The position numbers and the translations under genes are program-made. A stretch of DNA of 64,000 nucleotides from UBA10649 sp963755335 (GTDB taxonomy: Bacteria > Actinomycetota > Actinomycetes > S36-B12): contig CAVWJW010000008.1 of the NCBI GenBank assembly GCA_963755335.1, positions 1,550,001 through 1,614,000 of the forward strand. The letters are read 5' to 3'. Shown here piece after piece: positions 1 to 8,775 of the stretch. The stretch's first letter is position 1. Each line of letters starts with the position of its first letter. Under the pieces are notes generated by a model. The model made no database searches and was not told where the DNA came from. It saw nothing but the letters and a program-made list of their open reading frames with translations.

Positions 1-107
1 TTTGCCAGATTCGTGACGAGCAGCAGCCGGCCCGGGTGACGGACCTTGAGCAGGGCCCTGAGGCTGTCCCGGCGCCGGGCGTGCCGGGCTGCGGCACCCG
101 CGATCAC
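1..107 (-). CDS. Xaa-Pro peptidase (M24/creatinase family), N-terminus only
   Basis: This is the first 35 codons of a gene that runs off the left edge. The GTG start overlaps the aroQ stop as GTGA, so the two are translationally coupled. The peptide has an RRRDSLRALL stretch followed by GRLLVTNLA, which resembles the opening helix and first strand of the creatinase-type N-terminal domain of aminopeptidase P-like enzymes. In many actinobacteria a peptidase of this kind follows aroQ and precedes efp, which supports the call. No catalytic residues lie in the window. Confidence 0.6.
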   Translation of the reverse strand, partial: MIAGAAARHARRRDSLRALLKVRHPGRLLLVTNLA

Positions 108-541
108 GAGGCGAGCAGCGTGGCGACGGCGCGCAGGGCCAGGCGGTAGGAGTCGATGCCGAAGCCGGCGATCGTTCCGGTCGCGACCCCCGAGACCACC
201 GACGTGTGCCGGAACTCCTCGCGGGCGGCAGGGTTCGAGATATGCACCTCGACGAGCGGCGTGGTCACCATCGCGCAGGCGTCGCGCAGGGCGTAGGAGT
301 AGTGCGTGAACGCGGCCGGGTTCAGGACGACTGCGGCGCCCTCGTCCTGCGCGCGGTGGAGCCATCCGATGAGCTCGGACTCGTCGTTGGTCTGCAGCAC
401 GGTCGCCGAGAGCCCGAGATCCACAGCGCAGGACAGGCATTCCGCCTCGAGGTCGGCGAACGTGGTGCGCCCGTAGATCTCCGGCTCGCGCGTGCCCAGG
501 CGATTGAGATTGGGTCCGTTGAGGACGTACACGTGCGCCAT
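104..541 (-). CDS. aroQ: Type II 3-dehydroquinate dehydratase
   Basis: Converts 3-dehydroquinate to 3-dehydroshikimate, the third step of the shikimate pathway, in the cytoplasm. The 145-residue length is normal for the small dodecameric type II enzyme. It opens with VLNGPNLNRLGTREPEIYG, which holds the catalytic Arg and Tyr on the flexible loop. The acid-base His lies in VEVHISN and the substrate-binding Arg in the following AAREEFRH. The ATG at 541 is chosen because the family starts about seven residues before LNGPN. It lies 10 bases after aroB and is followed by the peptidase gene in a 4-base overlap. Confidence 0.96.
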   Translation of the reverse strand: MAHVYVLNGPNLNRLGTREPEIYGRTTFADLEAECLSCAVDLGLSATVLQTNDESELIGWLHRAQDEGAAVVLNPAAFTHYSYALRDACAMVTTPLVEVHISNPAAREEFRHTSVVSGVATGTIAGFGIDSYRLALRAVATLLAS

Positions 542-551
542 GGCGCGCACT

Positions 552-1658
552 CTACGCGGCACCGTCGCTGATGGACGCGTACGCAGCCGCGAGCAAAGCC
601 GGGTCCGGACCCTCCCAGACGACCGGATGCCCGATGCCCTGCAGCACCACGAACCGCAGCAGCGACCCGCGCGCCTTCTTGTCGATCGCCATCGCGCCGT
701 ACAGCGCATCCCAGTGGCCGGGCGCGTAACTGGTCGGCAGCCCGAGCGACGTCAGGACGCGACGGTGCCGGTCGACGTCCTCGTCCGAGAGCCGACCGCC
801 CAGGGCCGCCAGCTCGGCGACGTACATCATCCCCACCGACACGGCCGCGCCATGCCGCCAGCGGTAGCGCTCGCGCTTCTCGACCGCATGGCCGAACGTG
901 TGGCCGTAGTTCAGGACCTCACGACCGATGCTGCCATCGCCGATCGTCGCCGAGGTCTCGGTGAAGTCGGAGCCGACGACGTCCGCCTTCACCTGCACCG
1001 CCCGGCGGATCAGGTCGGGGAGCAGGTCGCCCACGACGTCGGTGGAGCCGAACGGATCCCGCTCGACGTCGTCGAGGATCGACGGGTCACTGGTGAACCC
1101 GACCTTGACGACCTCGGCCATTCCGGCCAGCAGGTCGTTGCGCGGCAGCGTCTCGAGGGCGTTGACGTCGCAGATGACGCCGGAAGGACTCCAGAACGAG
1201 CCGACGAGGTTCTTGCCGGCCGCCGTGTTGATGCCGGTCTTGCCGCCCACCGCCGCGTCGACCATGCCGAGCAGGGTGGTGGGTACCTGCACGACGCGGA
1301 TGCCACGCAGCCACGTCGCAGCGACGAAGCCGGCCAGGTCGGTGGTGGCCCCGCCGCCGAGTCCGACCACGGCGTCACTGCGCGTGAAGCCTGCCGAGCC
1401 GAGGACCGTCCAGCAGAAGGCGGCGACCTCCGCCGTCTTCGCATCCTCGGCCTCGGGGACCTCGACCAGTGTCACCTCGAAGCCGGCGTCCTTGAGGTCG
1501 TCGCGGATCGCCTCCGCCGAGGTCAGCAGCGCGCCCGGGTGCACGACGGCGACCCGCTTGGCGCCGGCCAGCATCCTGGGCAGTTGCGCCAGCAGGCCTC
1601 GTCCGATGACGACGTCGTACTCGCGCTCGGCCTGAACCCGGATCACCGTGTCACTCAC
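552..1658 (-). CDS. aroB: 3-dehydroquinate synthase
   Basis: Cyclises DAHP to 3-dehydroquinate using NAD and a divalent metal; cytoplasmic. At 368 residues it is full length. The GGGATTDLAGFVAA nucleotide-binding stretch and the KTGIN...AAGKNLVGSF active-site block are clear. The metal-ligand region includes GREVLNYGHTFGHAVE, carrying two His of the family signature. Its start overlaps the end of aroK by 8 bases, so both are made from one transcript with aroC and aroQ. Nothing unusual is seen. Confidence 0.97.
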   Translation of the reverse strand: MSDTVIRVQAEREYDVVIGRGLLAQLPRMLAGAKRVAVVHPGALLTSAEAIRDDLKDAGFEVTLVEVPEAEDAKTAEVAAFCWTVLGSAGFTRSDAVVGLGGGATTDLAGFVAATWLRGIRVVQVPTTLLGMVDAAVGGKTGINTAAGKNLVGSFWSPSGVICDVNALETLPRNDLLAGMAEVVKVGFTSDPSILDDVERDPFGSTDVVGDLLPDLIRRAVQVKADVVGSDFTETSATIGDGSIGREVLNYGHTFGHAVEKRERYRWRHGAAVSVGMMYVAELAALGGRLSDEDVDRHRRVLTSLGLPTSYAPGHWDALYGAMAIDKKARGSLLRFVVLQGIGHPVVWEGPDPALLAAAYASISDGAA

Positions 1659-2160
1659 CGCGGACCACCTTCACGACCTCGTCGGCAACCTGCCGCACGC
1701 TGTGCCCCGACGTGTCGACGACAGCCGACGCGATGGACGAGTACACCGGCTCGCGCTGTTCGAGCAGGGCGGCGAGGGTGCCGCGAACATTGCCGAGCAG
1801 GAGCGGCCGAGCCTGGTTCATGCCCACGCGGTGGGCGGCGTCCGCGAGGCTCACCTTCAGCCAGACGACACGGTGGCCCGCCAGGCGCTCGCGCGTCTCA
1901 GCTCGCATGACCGCCCCGCCACCGAGGGCAAGCACACCCTCGGTGCCGTCCAGGCTCCTGGCGACGGCATCGGCCTCGAGGTCGCGGAAGGCGTCCTCGC
2001 CACGGTCGACGAAGATGTCGGCGATCGACATCCCGGTCTCGGCCTCGATGACCCGGTCGGTATCGACGAAGCCGACGCCCAGCGTGTCGGCCACGCGACG
2101 GCCGACCGAGCTCTTCCCGGCGCCGGGCGAACCGATCAGGACGACCTCCGGCCGCGTCAC
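1651..2160 (-). CDS. aroK: Shikimate kinase
   Basis: Phosphorylates shikimate at the 3-hydroxyl with ATP. The 169-residue protein has a Walker A loop GSPGAGKSS near residue 10, the FVDTD shikimate-binding aspartates, the GGGAV motif and the Arg-containing lid region RPLLLGN. The GTG start at 2160 overlaps the aroC stop as GTGA, and an in-frame extension upstream would lack similarity to the family. It lies between aroC and aroB in the usual actinobacterial order aroC-aroK-aroB-aroQ. Confidence 0.96.
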   Translation of the reverse strand: MTRPEVVLIGSPGAGKSSVGRRVADTLGVGFVDTDRVIEAETGMSIADIFVDRGEDAFRDLEADAVARSLDGTEGVLALGGGAVMRAETRERLAGHRVVWLKVSLADAAHRVGMNQARPLLLGNVRGTLAALLEQREPVYSSIASAVVDTSGHSVRQVADEVVKVVRGE

Positions 2161-3338
2161 CGGACGGTGAGGTGGTCGAGGTAGCCCTGGAGGTTGCGCT
2201 GCAGCTCGGCGACGGTGTCGCCCCCGAACTTCTCGAGCATGGCGTCGGCGAGCACGAGGAGCACCATGGCCTCGGCGACGACACCAGCCGCCGGGACCGC
2301 GCACACGTCCGATCGCTGGTTGATCGCCGGCGCTGCCTCGCCGGTCACGACGTCGACGGTGCGCAAGGCCTTGGGGATGGTCGAGATGGGCTTCATCGCC
2401 GCCCGCACGCGCAGCACCTCACCTGTCGACATGCCGCCCTCGACGCCGCCGGACTTGCCGGACGTTCGCTCGAGGCCCTGTGCCCCGACGACGATCTCGT
2501 CCTGCGCCAGCGACCCGCGGATCTCGGCCAGGTGGAATCCGTCGCCGAACTCGACGCCCTTGATGGCCTGGATGCCCATCAGCGCGCCGGCGAGGCGGGA
2601 GTCAAGGCGCCGGTCCCAGTGCACGTGACTGCCGAGTCCCGGCGGGAGGCCGTAGACGAGCACCTCCACGACTCCGCCGAGCGTGTCCCCGTCGCGATGG
2701 GCGGAGGCGATCTCGCTCTCCATGGCCGCGGCGGCGACGGCGTCGAGGCAGCGAACCGGGCTCTCGTCGATGGCGCCAAGGTCCCCGGGCAGCGGCAGTG
2801 CGACCGAGTCGCCGACCTCGGCAGCGCCGATGCGCACGACGTGACTGAGCACCTCGATGCCGGCCGCCTGCCGCAGGAAGGCCCGCGCCACCGCGGCGAG
2901 GGCTACCCGGGCGGCGGTCTCGCGCGCGCTGGCTCGCTCCAGGATGGGGCGAGCGTCGGTGAAGCCGTACTTCTGCATGCCCGTCAGGTCGGCGTGGCCG
3001 GGGCGCGGCCGGGTCAGCGGGGCGTTGCGCGCGAGCTCGTTGACGACGTCCGCATCGACGGGGTCCGGCGACATCACCAGCTCCCACTTGGCCCACTCGG
3101 AGTTGCCGACCTCGATCGCCACGGGTCCGCCGAGGGTGAGCCCGTGCCGGACGCCGCCCAGCACCCGCACCTGGTCCCGCTCGAACTTCATGCGGGCGCC
3201 TCGGCCAGCACCAAGACGTCGGCGGGCAAGGTCGATATCGATGTCGGACGTCGTCACCGCGATGCCGGCCGGCAGCCCCTCGGCGATCGTCACGAGGGCA
3301 GGGCCATGGGACTCCCCTGCAGTAAGCCAGCGCACCAT
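2157..3338 (-). CDS. aroC: Chorismate synthase
   Basis: Makes chorismate from EPSP using reduced FMN, the last common step of aromatic synthesis. The 393-residue protein begins MVRWLTAGESHG, with the conserved GESHGP signature. RPGHADLTGMQKYG, RASARETAAR and SGKSGGVEGGMSTGE follow in the expected order. The ATG at 3338 is chosen because it precedes the conserved N-terminus directly; the open frame upstream has no family similarity. A 53-base gap separates it from aroE. Confidence 0.97.
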   Translation of the reverse strand: MVRWLTAGESHGPALVTIAEGLPAGIAVTTSDIDIDLARRRLGAGRGARMKFERDQVRVLGGVRHGLTLGGPVAIEVGNSEWAKWELVMSPDPVDADVVNELARNAPLTRPRPGHADLTGMQKYGFTDARPILERASARETAARVALAAVARAFLRQAAGIEVLSHVVRIGAAEVGDSVALPLPGDLGAIDESPVRCLDAVAAAAMESEIASAHRDGDTLGGVVEVLVYGLPPGLGSHVHWDRRLDSRLAGALMGIQAIKGVEFGDGFHLAEIRGSLAQDEIVVGAQGLERTSGKSGGVEGGMSTGEVLRVRAAMKPISTIPKALRTVDVVTGEAAPAINQRSDVCAVPAAGVVAEAMVLLVLADAMLEKFGGDTVAELQRNLQGYLDHLTVR

Positions 3339-3391
3339 GGCGCTGATCCTTCCAGATGGCAACGCGCGCCCTGAACGCAGTGACGGCGGGG

Positions 3392-4192
3392 TCAGGCGGG
3401 CAGTGCGGAGCGCATGCTGTCGACCGACGGCTCGCGACCGGTCATCAGGCGGACCTGCTCGACGGCCTGCCACAGGAGCATGTCGCGTCCACTGGCCACG
3501 GCAGCGCCTCCCCAAGCACCGGCGAGGGCCGACGGCCAGGGGTGATACGACGCGTCGAGGAGCGTCCCCGACGCCAGCGGAGCGGCGACCGCCCACGGCG
3601 CGGCGGCCGCACCGGGGAGGGTCGAGATGACGATGTCGGCGAGCATCGGCTGCGGGCTGGGGTCGAGCGCCGCCGTGGTCGCGTGCAGCCCGAACCGAGT
3701 CGCGAGCGCTGCCAGCTCGTCGGCGGGCTCGGACCGGCGGGCGCACACGGTCACCTCGCCGATGCCCAGGCGGGCCAGGGCCGCGATGGCGCTCCTGGCC
3801 GTCGCCCCGGCACCGAGCACCGTTGCCGTTCGCGGGCCCTCGGCGACACCGGCCTCACGCAGGGACTGCACGATGCCGTGGATGTCGGTGTTGGTGCCGC
3901 GCCAGCCGCCTGCACGCGGCAGGACGGTGTTGACCGAGGCGATGGCGAGTGCGTCCTCGTCGACCTCCGACATCAGTGGGATGACGCACTCCTTCAGGGG
4001 CATCGTGAGCGACAGGCCGGCCCAGCTCGAGTCCAGACCGTCGAGGAACCCCGGCAGTTGCTCCTCGGTCACATCGAAGGCGTCGTAGGTCCAGTCGAGG
4101 CCGAGGTCGGCGTACGCGGCCCGGTGCAGTGCCGGGGAAAGGGAGTGCGAGATGGGCGAGCCGAGGACGGCCGCCCGGCGGCCGTCAGCCAT
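3392..4192 (-). CDS. aroE: Shikimate 5-dehydrogenase (NADP)
   Basis: Reduces 3-dehydroshikimate to shikimate. The 266 residues comprise an N-terminal substrate domain with GSPISHSLSPALH and the catalytic Lys in SLTMPLK, the GTNTDIHG motif that carries the catalytic Asp, and a nucleotide-binding domain with GAGATARS. Residues near CARRSEP probably contact the NADP phosphate. The start overlaps the last 8 bases of mltG. With aroC, K, B and Q, five shikimate-pathway steps are encoded here; DAHP synthase and EPSP synthase are not in the window. Confidence 0.93.
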   Translation of the reverse strand: MADGRRAAVLGSPISHSLSPALHRAAYADLGLDWTYDAFDVTEEQLPGFLDGLDSSWAGLSLTMPLKECVIPLMSEVDEDALAIASVNTVLPRAGGWRGTNTDIHGIVQSLREAGVAEGPRTATVLGAGATARSAIAALARLGIGEVTVCARRSEPADELAALATRFGLHATTAALDPSPQPMLADIVISTLPGAAAAPWAVAAPLASGTLLDASYHPWPSALAGAWGGAAVASGRDMLLWQAVEQVRLMTGREPSVDSMRSALPA

Positions 4193-5318
4193 TCGGTGTC
4201 GGGGTGGGAGTTGCCGACGACCCCTGCTGCTCGAACGAGGACACGTTCTGCTGGTACTGCTTCTTGAGGGCAAGGAACTCGTCGTACGTCTTGGCGAACT
4301 TCGTCTCCCGGGTCTGCGGGTCGATCGTGACGAAGTACAGCCACTTGCCCTTCGGCGGCGACAGCGCTGCCTCGATGGCGGCAGCGCCCGGAGAGTTGAT
4401 CGGACGCGGCGGCAGGCCGCGCCGCAGGTACGTGTTGTACGGGGACGGAGTCTTGAGCTGGTCCTCGCTCAGCTGCAGCCGGGTGACGCCCAGCGCATAG
4501 GACACGGTGGAGTCGAGCTGGAGCGGCATGTCGGCGTCGAGCCGGTTGTAGATGACCCGGGCCACCTTGCCGAAGTCGGCGGGTGCGGCCTCGCCCTGCA
4601 GCAGCGACGCCACGATAAGGACCTGGTACGGCGTCATCTTGACGTCCTTGGCGCGCCCCTCAAGCCCGATGTCGGCGCTCGCCTGGTTGAACCGCTTGAC
4701 GAGGTTGCGCAGGATCGTCCGGGCCGTCTCGTTGCCGGTCAGGTCGTAGCTCGCGGGGAACATGAAGCCCTCGGGACGGTCCTTCGCCCACTTCGGTAGT
4801 GCCAGCTGAGCAGGGTCCTGGAGGACCTTCTGGAAGTCCGACTTGGGCAGCGACGTCGCCTTGGCGGCGGTGTTGACGGTCTGCTCGAGGCGCAGTCCCT
4901 CCGGCAGCACGAGTCGGCTGTCGGCTCGGGAGGCAGGATCGAGCATGAGATCAAGGGCGGAGCTCGCGCTCATCTGCTCGTGCAGGGTGTACTTGCCCGG
5001 GCCGATCGACGACGAGCGGTCATCGAGCGTGGCCGCGGCGACGAAGGCGTCCGACGTCAGGACGACTCCGGCCTTCTGCAGCTTCTCGCCGATCTCGGTG
5101 AGGGTGTCCCCGCGGGCCACGACGACGACCGCCTCACCGGACCCGGAGCCTGAATAGTCGTTCGGGTCGGAGTTGCCGCGCAGGAGGATGAAGGCCGCGC
5201 CGATCATGCCGACGAGCAGGCCGATCGCGATCACGGCGGCCAGGAACTTGCCCCAGGTGCGGCGATGGCGTGAGGGCGGCAGCGGGCTCGCCGTCATGAA
5301 CTGCTCAAGCTGGCTCAC
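4185..5318 (-). CDS. mltG: Endolytic murein transglycosylase MltG (YceG-like)
   Basis: A membrane-anchored lytic transglycosylase that cuts nascent glycan strands and so sets their length. The 377 residues have a short cytoplasmic leader, one membrane helix at about 27-50, a LysM-like region around DTLTEIGEKLQKAGV, then the YceG catalytic domain. The probable catalytic Glu is in ASLLQGEAA, and the family block LPPRPINSPGAAAIEAAL follows. The GTG at 5318 is chosen because AAGGAGG sits five to six bases upstream, inside the 3' end of ruvX. The C-terminal tail is Thr/Pro rich. Confidence 0.92.
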   Translation of the reverse strand: MSQLEQFMTASPLPPSRHRRTWGKFLAAVIAIGLLVGMIGAAFILLRGNSDPNDYSGSGSGEAVVVVARGDTLTEIGEKLQKAGVVLTSDAFVAAATLDDRSSSIGPGKYTLHEQMSASSALDLMLDPASRADSRLVLPEGLRLEQTVNTAAKATSLPKSDFQKVLQDPAQLALPKWAKDRPEGFMFPASYDLTGNETARTILRNLVKRFNQASADIGLEGRAKDVKMTPYQVLIVASLLQGEAAPADFGKVARVIYNRLDADMPLQLDSTVSYALGVTRLQLSEDQLKTPSPYNTYLRRGLPPRPINSPGAAAIEAALSPPKGKWLYFVTIDPQTRETKFAKTYDEFLALKKQYQQNVSSFEQQGSSATPTPTPNG

Positions 5319-5784
5319 CGTCGCCTCCTTCCGTCGTCGCGTCGATCTGCTTGCCGGGCACCGCCGCGGTCGCCTGCTCCTGGTCAAGGGCCGCCTGCAA
5401 CACGATGACAGCAGAGGCGCTGTCGATGAGCGACCGGGACTGGCGTGTCGTCCGCCCGGCCTCGTGCAGGCCGCGCTGCGCCTGCACCGTCGACAGCCGC
5501 TCGTCCATCAGACGGACCGGGGCGTCGATGCGTTCCGCCAGCGCCCCAGCCCAGTCTCGCGCCGCCTTCGCCGAGGGCCCCTCGGAGCCGTTGAGGTGCA
5601 GGGGCAGTCCCACATAGACCTCGAGGGCCTCCCATTCCGCCACGAGCGCCGCCACCGAGCCGAGCGAGTCGCCCGCCGCTGGGACCGCGTCGAGCGGGAC
5701 CGCCAGGATGCCGGTGGCGTCACTGCGGGCCACGCCGATCCGCACGGATCCGACGTCGCACGCGATGCGCACGCCTGAACGCAC
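5305..5784 (-). CDS. ruvX: Putative pre-16S rRNA nuclease YqgF/RuvX
   Basis: A RNase H-fold nuclease that processes the 5' end of 16S rRNA and was formerly called a Holliday resolvase. It has 159 residues. The first acidic residue is in ACDVGSVRIGVA, the GLPLHLNGSEG loop follows, and DERLST and the late DSASAVIVLQ block supply the remaining conserved acids. The GTG start at 5784 lies 3 bases after the alaS stop, and its 3' end overlaps mltG by 14 bases. The alaS-ruvX-mltG-aroE order is conserved in actinobacteria. Confidence 0.92.
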   Translation of the reverse strand: MRSGVRIACDVGSVRIGVARSDATGILAVPLDAVPAAGDSLGSVAALVAEWEALEVYVGLPLHLNGSEGPSAKAARDWAGALAERIDAPVRLMDERLSTVQAQRGLHEAGRTTRQSRSLIDSASAVIVLQAALDQEQATAAVPGKQIDATTEGGDGEPA

Positions 5785-5787
5785 CGC

Positions 5788-8463
5788 CTAGGAGCCCGTA
5801 CGCTCGCGGATCATGGCCTCGACGGCGGCGATCGCCGCGTCGAGGCCGTCGGGGTTCGTGCCACCGCCCTGAGCAAGCTCGTCCTTGCCGCCGCCCCGGC
5901 CACCGATGCTCGGCGCCGCGGCCTCGAGCACCGCCTTGGCAGTGACGCCGAGGGCGATCGCCTCCGGCGAGGCCCCCGTGATGATCGAGACCTTGCCGTC
6001 GGCCACGGCAGCGCCGACGACGATGACGGGAATGTCGGGCCGCGCACGACCCTTCGTCTTGGCGAGGAGCTCGCGCAGGTCGTTAGCCGTCGTGCCCTCA
6101 GGAGCCACGAAGTCCCACAGCCGGATCGGGCCGACGTCCCTGCCCTCGCCGATGATGCCGTCCATGCTGGTAGTCAGCTGCGCACTGCGGACCTTCGCGA
6201 GGTCGCGCTCGGCCGACTTCAACGAGGAGATCGTCTTCTCGATGCGCTCGACGAGCTGGTCGGCGGGTGCCTTGACCAGCTCGGACAGGCGGCTGACGAG
6301 GATGTGCTCCCTGGCGAGGAACTGGTACGCATCGGCCCCGACCAGCGCCTCCACGCGACGCACGCCGGCGCCGATCGACCCCTCGGACAGGAACGTCACG
6401 ACCCCGAGCTGCCCCGATCGCTGTGCGTGGGTTCCACCGCACAGTTCGTGAGCCCAGTCGCCGACCGACACGACGCGTACGCGGTCGCCGTACTTCTCGC
6501 CGAACAGGGCCATCGCGCCCATGGCCCTGGCGTCCTGCTGCGACATCGTCTGCGCGGAGACGCTCAGGTCGTCGATGAGCACCTCGTTGACGCGCTGCTC
6601 CACCTCCCGCATGGTCTCCGGCGAGACGGGTCCCGAACTCGGGAAGTCAAAGCGGAGTCGACCAGGTGAGTTCTCGGAACCCATCTGCGTGGCCGTATCG
6701 CCCAGCCGCTCACGGAAGGCGCGGTGGATCATGTGCGTCGCCGTGTGCGCCCGGGAGATGGCGCGCCTGCGCGCGACGTCGATGTGGCTGACGACCGTGG
6801 CACCGCTGACCAGTTCGCCGTCGACGACCTCGCCGCGGTGGATGAACAGCCCAGGCACCGGCGACTGCACGTCGTAGACGTCGACGACGGCGCCGTCCTG
6901 GCTCACCAGACGTCCCTGGTCGCCGAGCTGGCCGCCGGACTCCGCGTAGAACGGCGAACGGTTGAGCACGACCTCCACGTGGTCGCCGACGCGCGCGGCC
7001 GGCACGGTATCGCCGTCCATGACGATTCCGATGACGACGGACTCCGTCTCGGCCTCCGTGTAGCCGGTGAACGTGGTCGTGCCGCCCGCCTCGAGGATGT
7101 CGCGGTAGGCGGTGGTCGCGGTCACGCCGCTCTTGCGTGCCTTCGCGTCGGCCTTGGCGCGCTCGCGCTGCTGGCCCATGAGGCGGCGGAAGCCCTCCTC
7201 GTCGACGGACAGGCCCTGCTCGGCCGCCATCTCGAGGGTCAGGTCGAACGGGAAGCCGTACGTGTCGTGCAGCGCGAAAGCCTGGTCGCCGGACAGCTGG
7301 CTGCCGCCGGTCTTGCGGACGCCCGCAGCCGCCGAGTCGAAGATCGTCGTACCGGTGCGCAGGGTCTGCAGGAAGGTGGACTCCTCGGCGACGGCGATCT
7401 GCCGCACCCGGTTGGCCTCGTCGTTGAGCTCGGGGTACTGGGGCGCCATCGTCAGCACCGTGGCGTCGACGAGCTCGCTCATGATCGGGTCGTGCGCCCC
7501 GAGCAGGCGCATCATGCGGATCGTGCGCCGCATCAGGCGTCGAAGCACGTAGCCGCGACCCTCGTTGCCCGGCAGCACGCCGTCGCCGATCAGGAACACG
7601 CAGGTGCGCGCGTGGTCGGCGACGATGCGCAGCGCGACGTCGTCGCGATCGTTCGCTCCGTAGCGCGCTCCGGTCAGCTCCGTCGCGCGGTTGAGGATGC
7701 CGAGGGTGGTGTCGATCTCGTAGATGTTGTCGACGCCCTGAAGGAGTGCGGCCATGCGCTCGAGGCCCATGCCGGTGTCGATGTTCTTCGCCGGCAGCGG
7801 CCGGCGGATGTCGAAGTCCTCCTTGGAGCGCACCTCGGACAGCTCGTCCTGCATGAAGACGAGGTTCCACACCTCGAGGTAGCGATCCTCGTCTGCGACG
7901 GGCCCCCCTTCGCGGCCGTGGTCGGGGCCGCGGTCGAAGTAGATCTCCGAGCAGGGGCCGCCGGGACCCGGGACGCCCATTGACCAGTAGTTGTCCTTGG
8001 CGTTGCGGCGCTGGATCCGCTCGTAGGGCAGGCCGGCGACGCGGTGCCAGATGTCGATCGCCTCGTCGTCGTCGTCGTAGACGGTCGCCCAGAGCTTGTC
8101 CTCGGGGAAGCCGTACCCGCCATCGGCCACGGGCCGGGTGAGCAGCTCCCACGCGAAGGGGATCGCCCCCTCCTTGAAGTAGTCGCCGAAGGAGAAGTTG
8201 CCGGCCATCTGGAAGAACGAGGCATGACGGGTCGTCTTGCCGACCTCCTCGATGTCGAGGGTGCGGACGACCTTCTGGACGCTCGTGGCCCGCGGGTAGG
8301 GCGGCGGCGCCTCGCCGAGGAAGTACGGCTTGAACGGCACCATGCCGGCGTTGACGAACAGGAGCGTGGGGTCGTCGAGGAGCAGCGAGGCCGAGGGGAC
8401 GACCTGATGCCCGCGGTCGGCGAAGTACCGAAGGAATCGGCTTCGGATCTCGGCGGAGTCCAC
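5788..8463 (-). CDS. alaS: Alanyl-tRNA synthetase
   Basis: Charges tRNA-Ala and edits mischarged Ser or Gly. The 891 residues are full length: class II catalytic core from RFLRYFADRGH, through the tRNA-recognition region, to an editing domain with HTATHMIHRAF and CGGTHAQRSGQLG (zinc-binding His/Cys), then the C-Ala domain ending near the Gly-rich GGRGGGKDELAQGGG, which resembles DHHA1. The GTG at 8463 is chosen because it precedes the conserved DSAEIRSRF start and has AAGGAG upstream. It follows the DUF6167-like gene by 2 bases. Confidence 0.97.
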   Translation of the reverse strand: MDSAEIRSRFLRYFADRGHQVVPSASLLLDDPTLLFVNAGMVPFKPYFLGEAPPPYPRATSVQKVVRTLDIEEVGKTTRHASFFQMAGNFSFGDYFKEGAIPFAWELLTRPVADGGYGFPEDKLWATVYDDDDEAIDIWHRVAGLPYERIQRRNAKDNYWSMGVPGPGGPCSEIYFDRGPDHGREGGPVADEDRYLEVWNLVFMQDELSEVRSKEDFDIRRPLPAKNIDTGMGLERMAALLQGVDNIYEIDTTLGILNRATELTGARYGANDRDDVALRIVADHARTCVFLIGDGVLPGNEGRGYVLRRLMRRTIRMMRLLGAHDPIMSELVDATVLTMAPQYPELNDEANRVRQIAVAEESTFLQTLRTGTTIFDSAAAGVRKTGGSQLSGDQAFALHDTYGFPFDLTLEMAAEQGLSVDEEGFRRLMGQQRERAKADAKARKSGVTATTAYRDILEAGGTTTFTGYTEAETESVVIGIVMDGDTVPAARVGDHVEVVLNRSPFYAESGGQLGDQGRLVSQDGAVVDVYDVQSPVPGLFIHRGEVVDGELVSGATVVSHIDVARRRAISRAHTATHMIHRAFRERLGDTATQMGSENSPGRLRFDFPSSGPVSPETMREVEQRVNEVLIDDLSVSAQTMSQQDARAMGAMALFGEKYGDRVRVVSVGDWAHELCGGTHAQRSGQLGVVTFLSEGSIGAGVRRVEALVGADAYQFLAREHILVSRLSELVKAPADQLVERIEKTISSLKSAERDLAKVRSAQLTTSMDGIIGEGRDVGPIRLWDFVAPEGTTANDLRELLAKTKGRARPDIPVIVVGAAVADGKVSIITGASPEAIALGVTAKAVLEAAAPSIGGRGGGKDELAQGGGTNPDGLDAAIAAVEAMIRERTGS

Positions 8464-8465
8464 GT

Positions 8466-8738
8466 CTACTCTCCTTGCTCGGTGCGTTGGGTGCTGCGGG
8501 CCTTGGCGAGGGCCTTCGATGCGGCGGTGCCCGGGGTGGGAACGCTTGGCGGGCTCCATTGCGCGGCGGATGTCGCCAGCGCCTTGGCGCTGGCCACCGC
8601 GGTGACGGCCGACGCGCCCATCTGCTGGGCGCTCAGCACCACGCCGCGCTCCTTCGCATCGGCGATCGCCTGCTGGGCGCGTCGATACGCGACGATTCCC
8701 CCGGCCGCACCGATGGCGACCCACACGATCCTGCGCAT
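8466..8738 (-). CDS. Small membrane-associated protein, DUF6167-like
   Basis: A 90-residue protein starting MRRIVWVAIGAAGGIVAYRR. This gives a single short hydrophobic segment with a positively charged edge, followed by an Ala-rich helical tail. In many actinobacteria a protein of this size and form sits just upstream of alaS, and DUF6167 is the likely family. Function is unknown. It ends 2 bases before alaS and starts 37 bases after rarA, so it is co-transcribed with both. Confidence 0.7.
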   Translation of the reverse strand: MRRIVWVAIGAAGGIVAYRRAQQAIADAKERGVVLSAQQMGASAVTAVASAKALATSAAQWSPPSVPTPGTAASKALAKARSTQRTEQGE

Positions 8739-8775
8739 GAGGCCCAACAGTAACGGGGCCGCTCGGAGCTCTGCG

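Noticed and set aside
492..3374. Long plus-strand frames opposite aroB, aroK and aroC
   Set aside because: They are antisense shadows of intact aro genes and have no recognisable motifs or ribosome sites.
6724..7983. A 419-codon open frame antisense to alaS
   Set aside because: Shadow frame; alaS is intact on the other strand and the peptide has the biased composition of antisense GC-rich codons.
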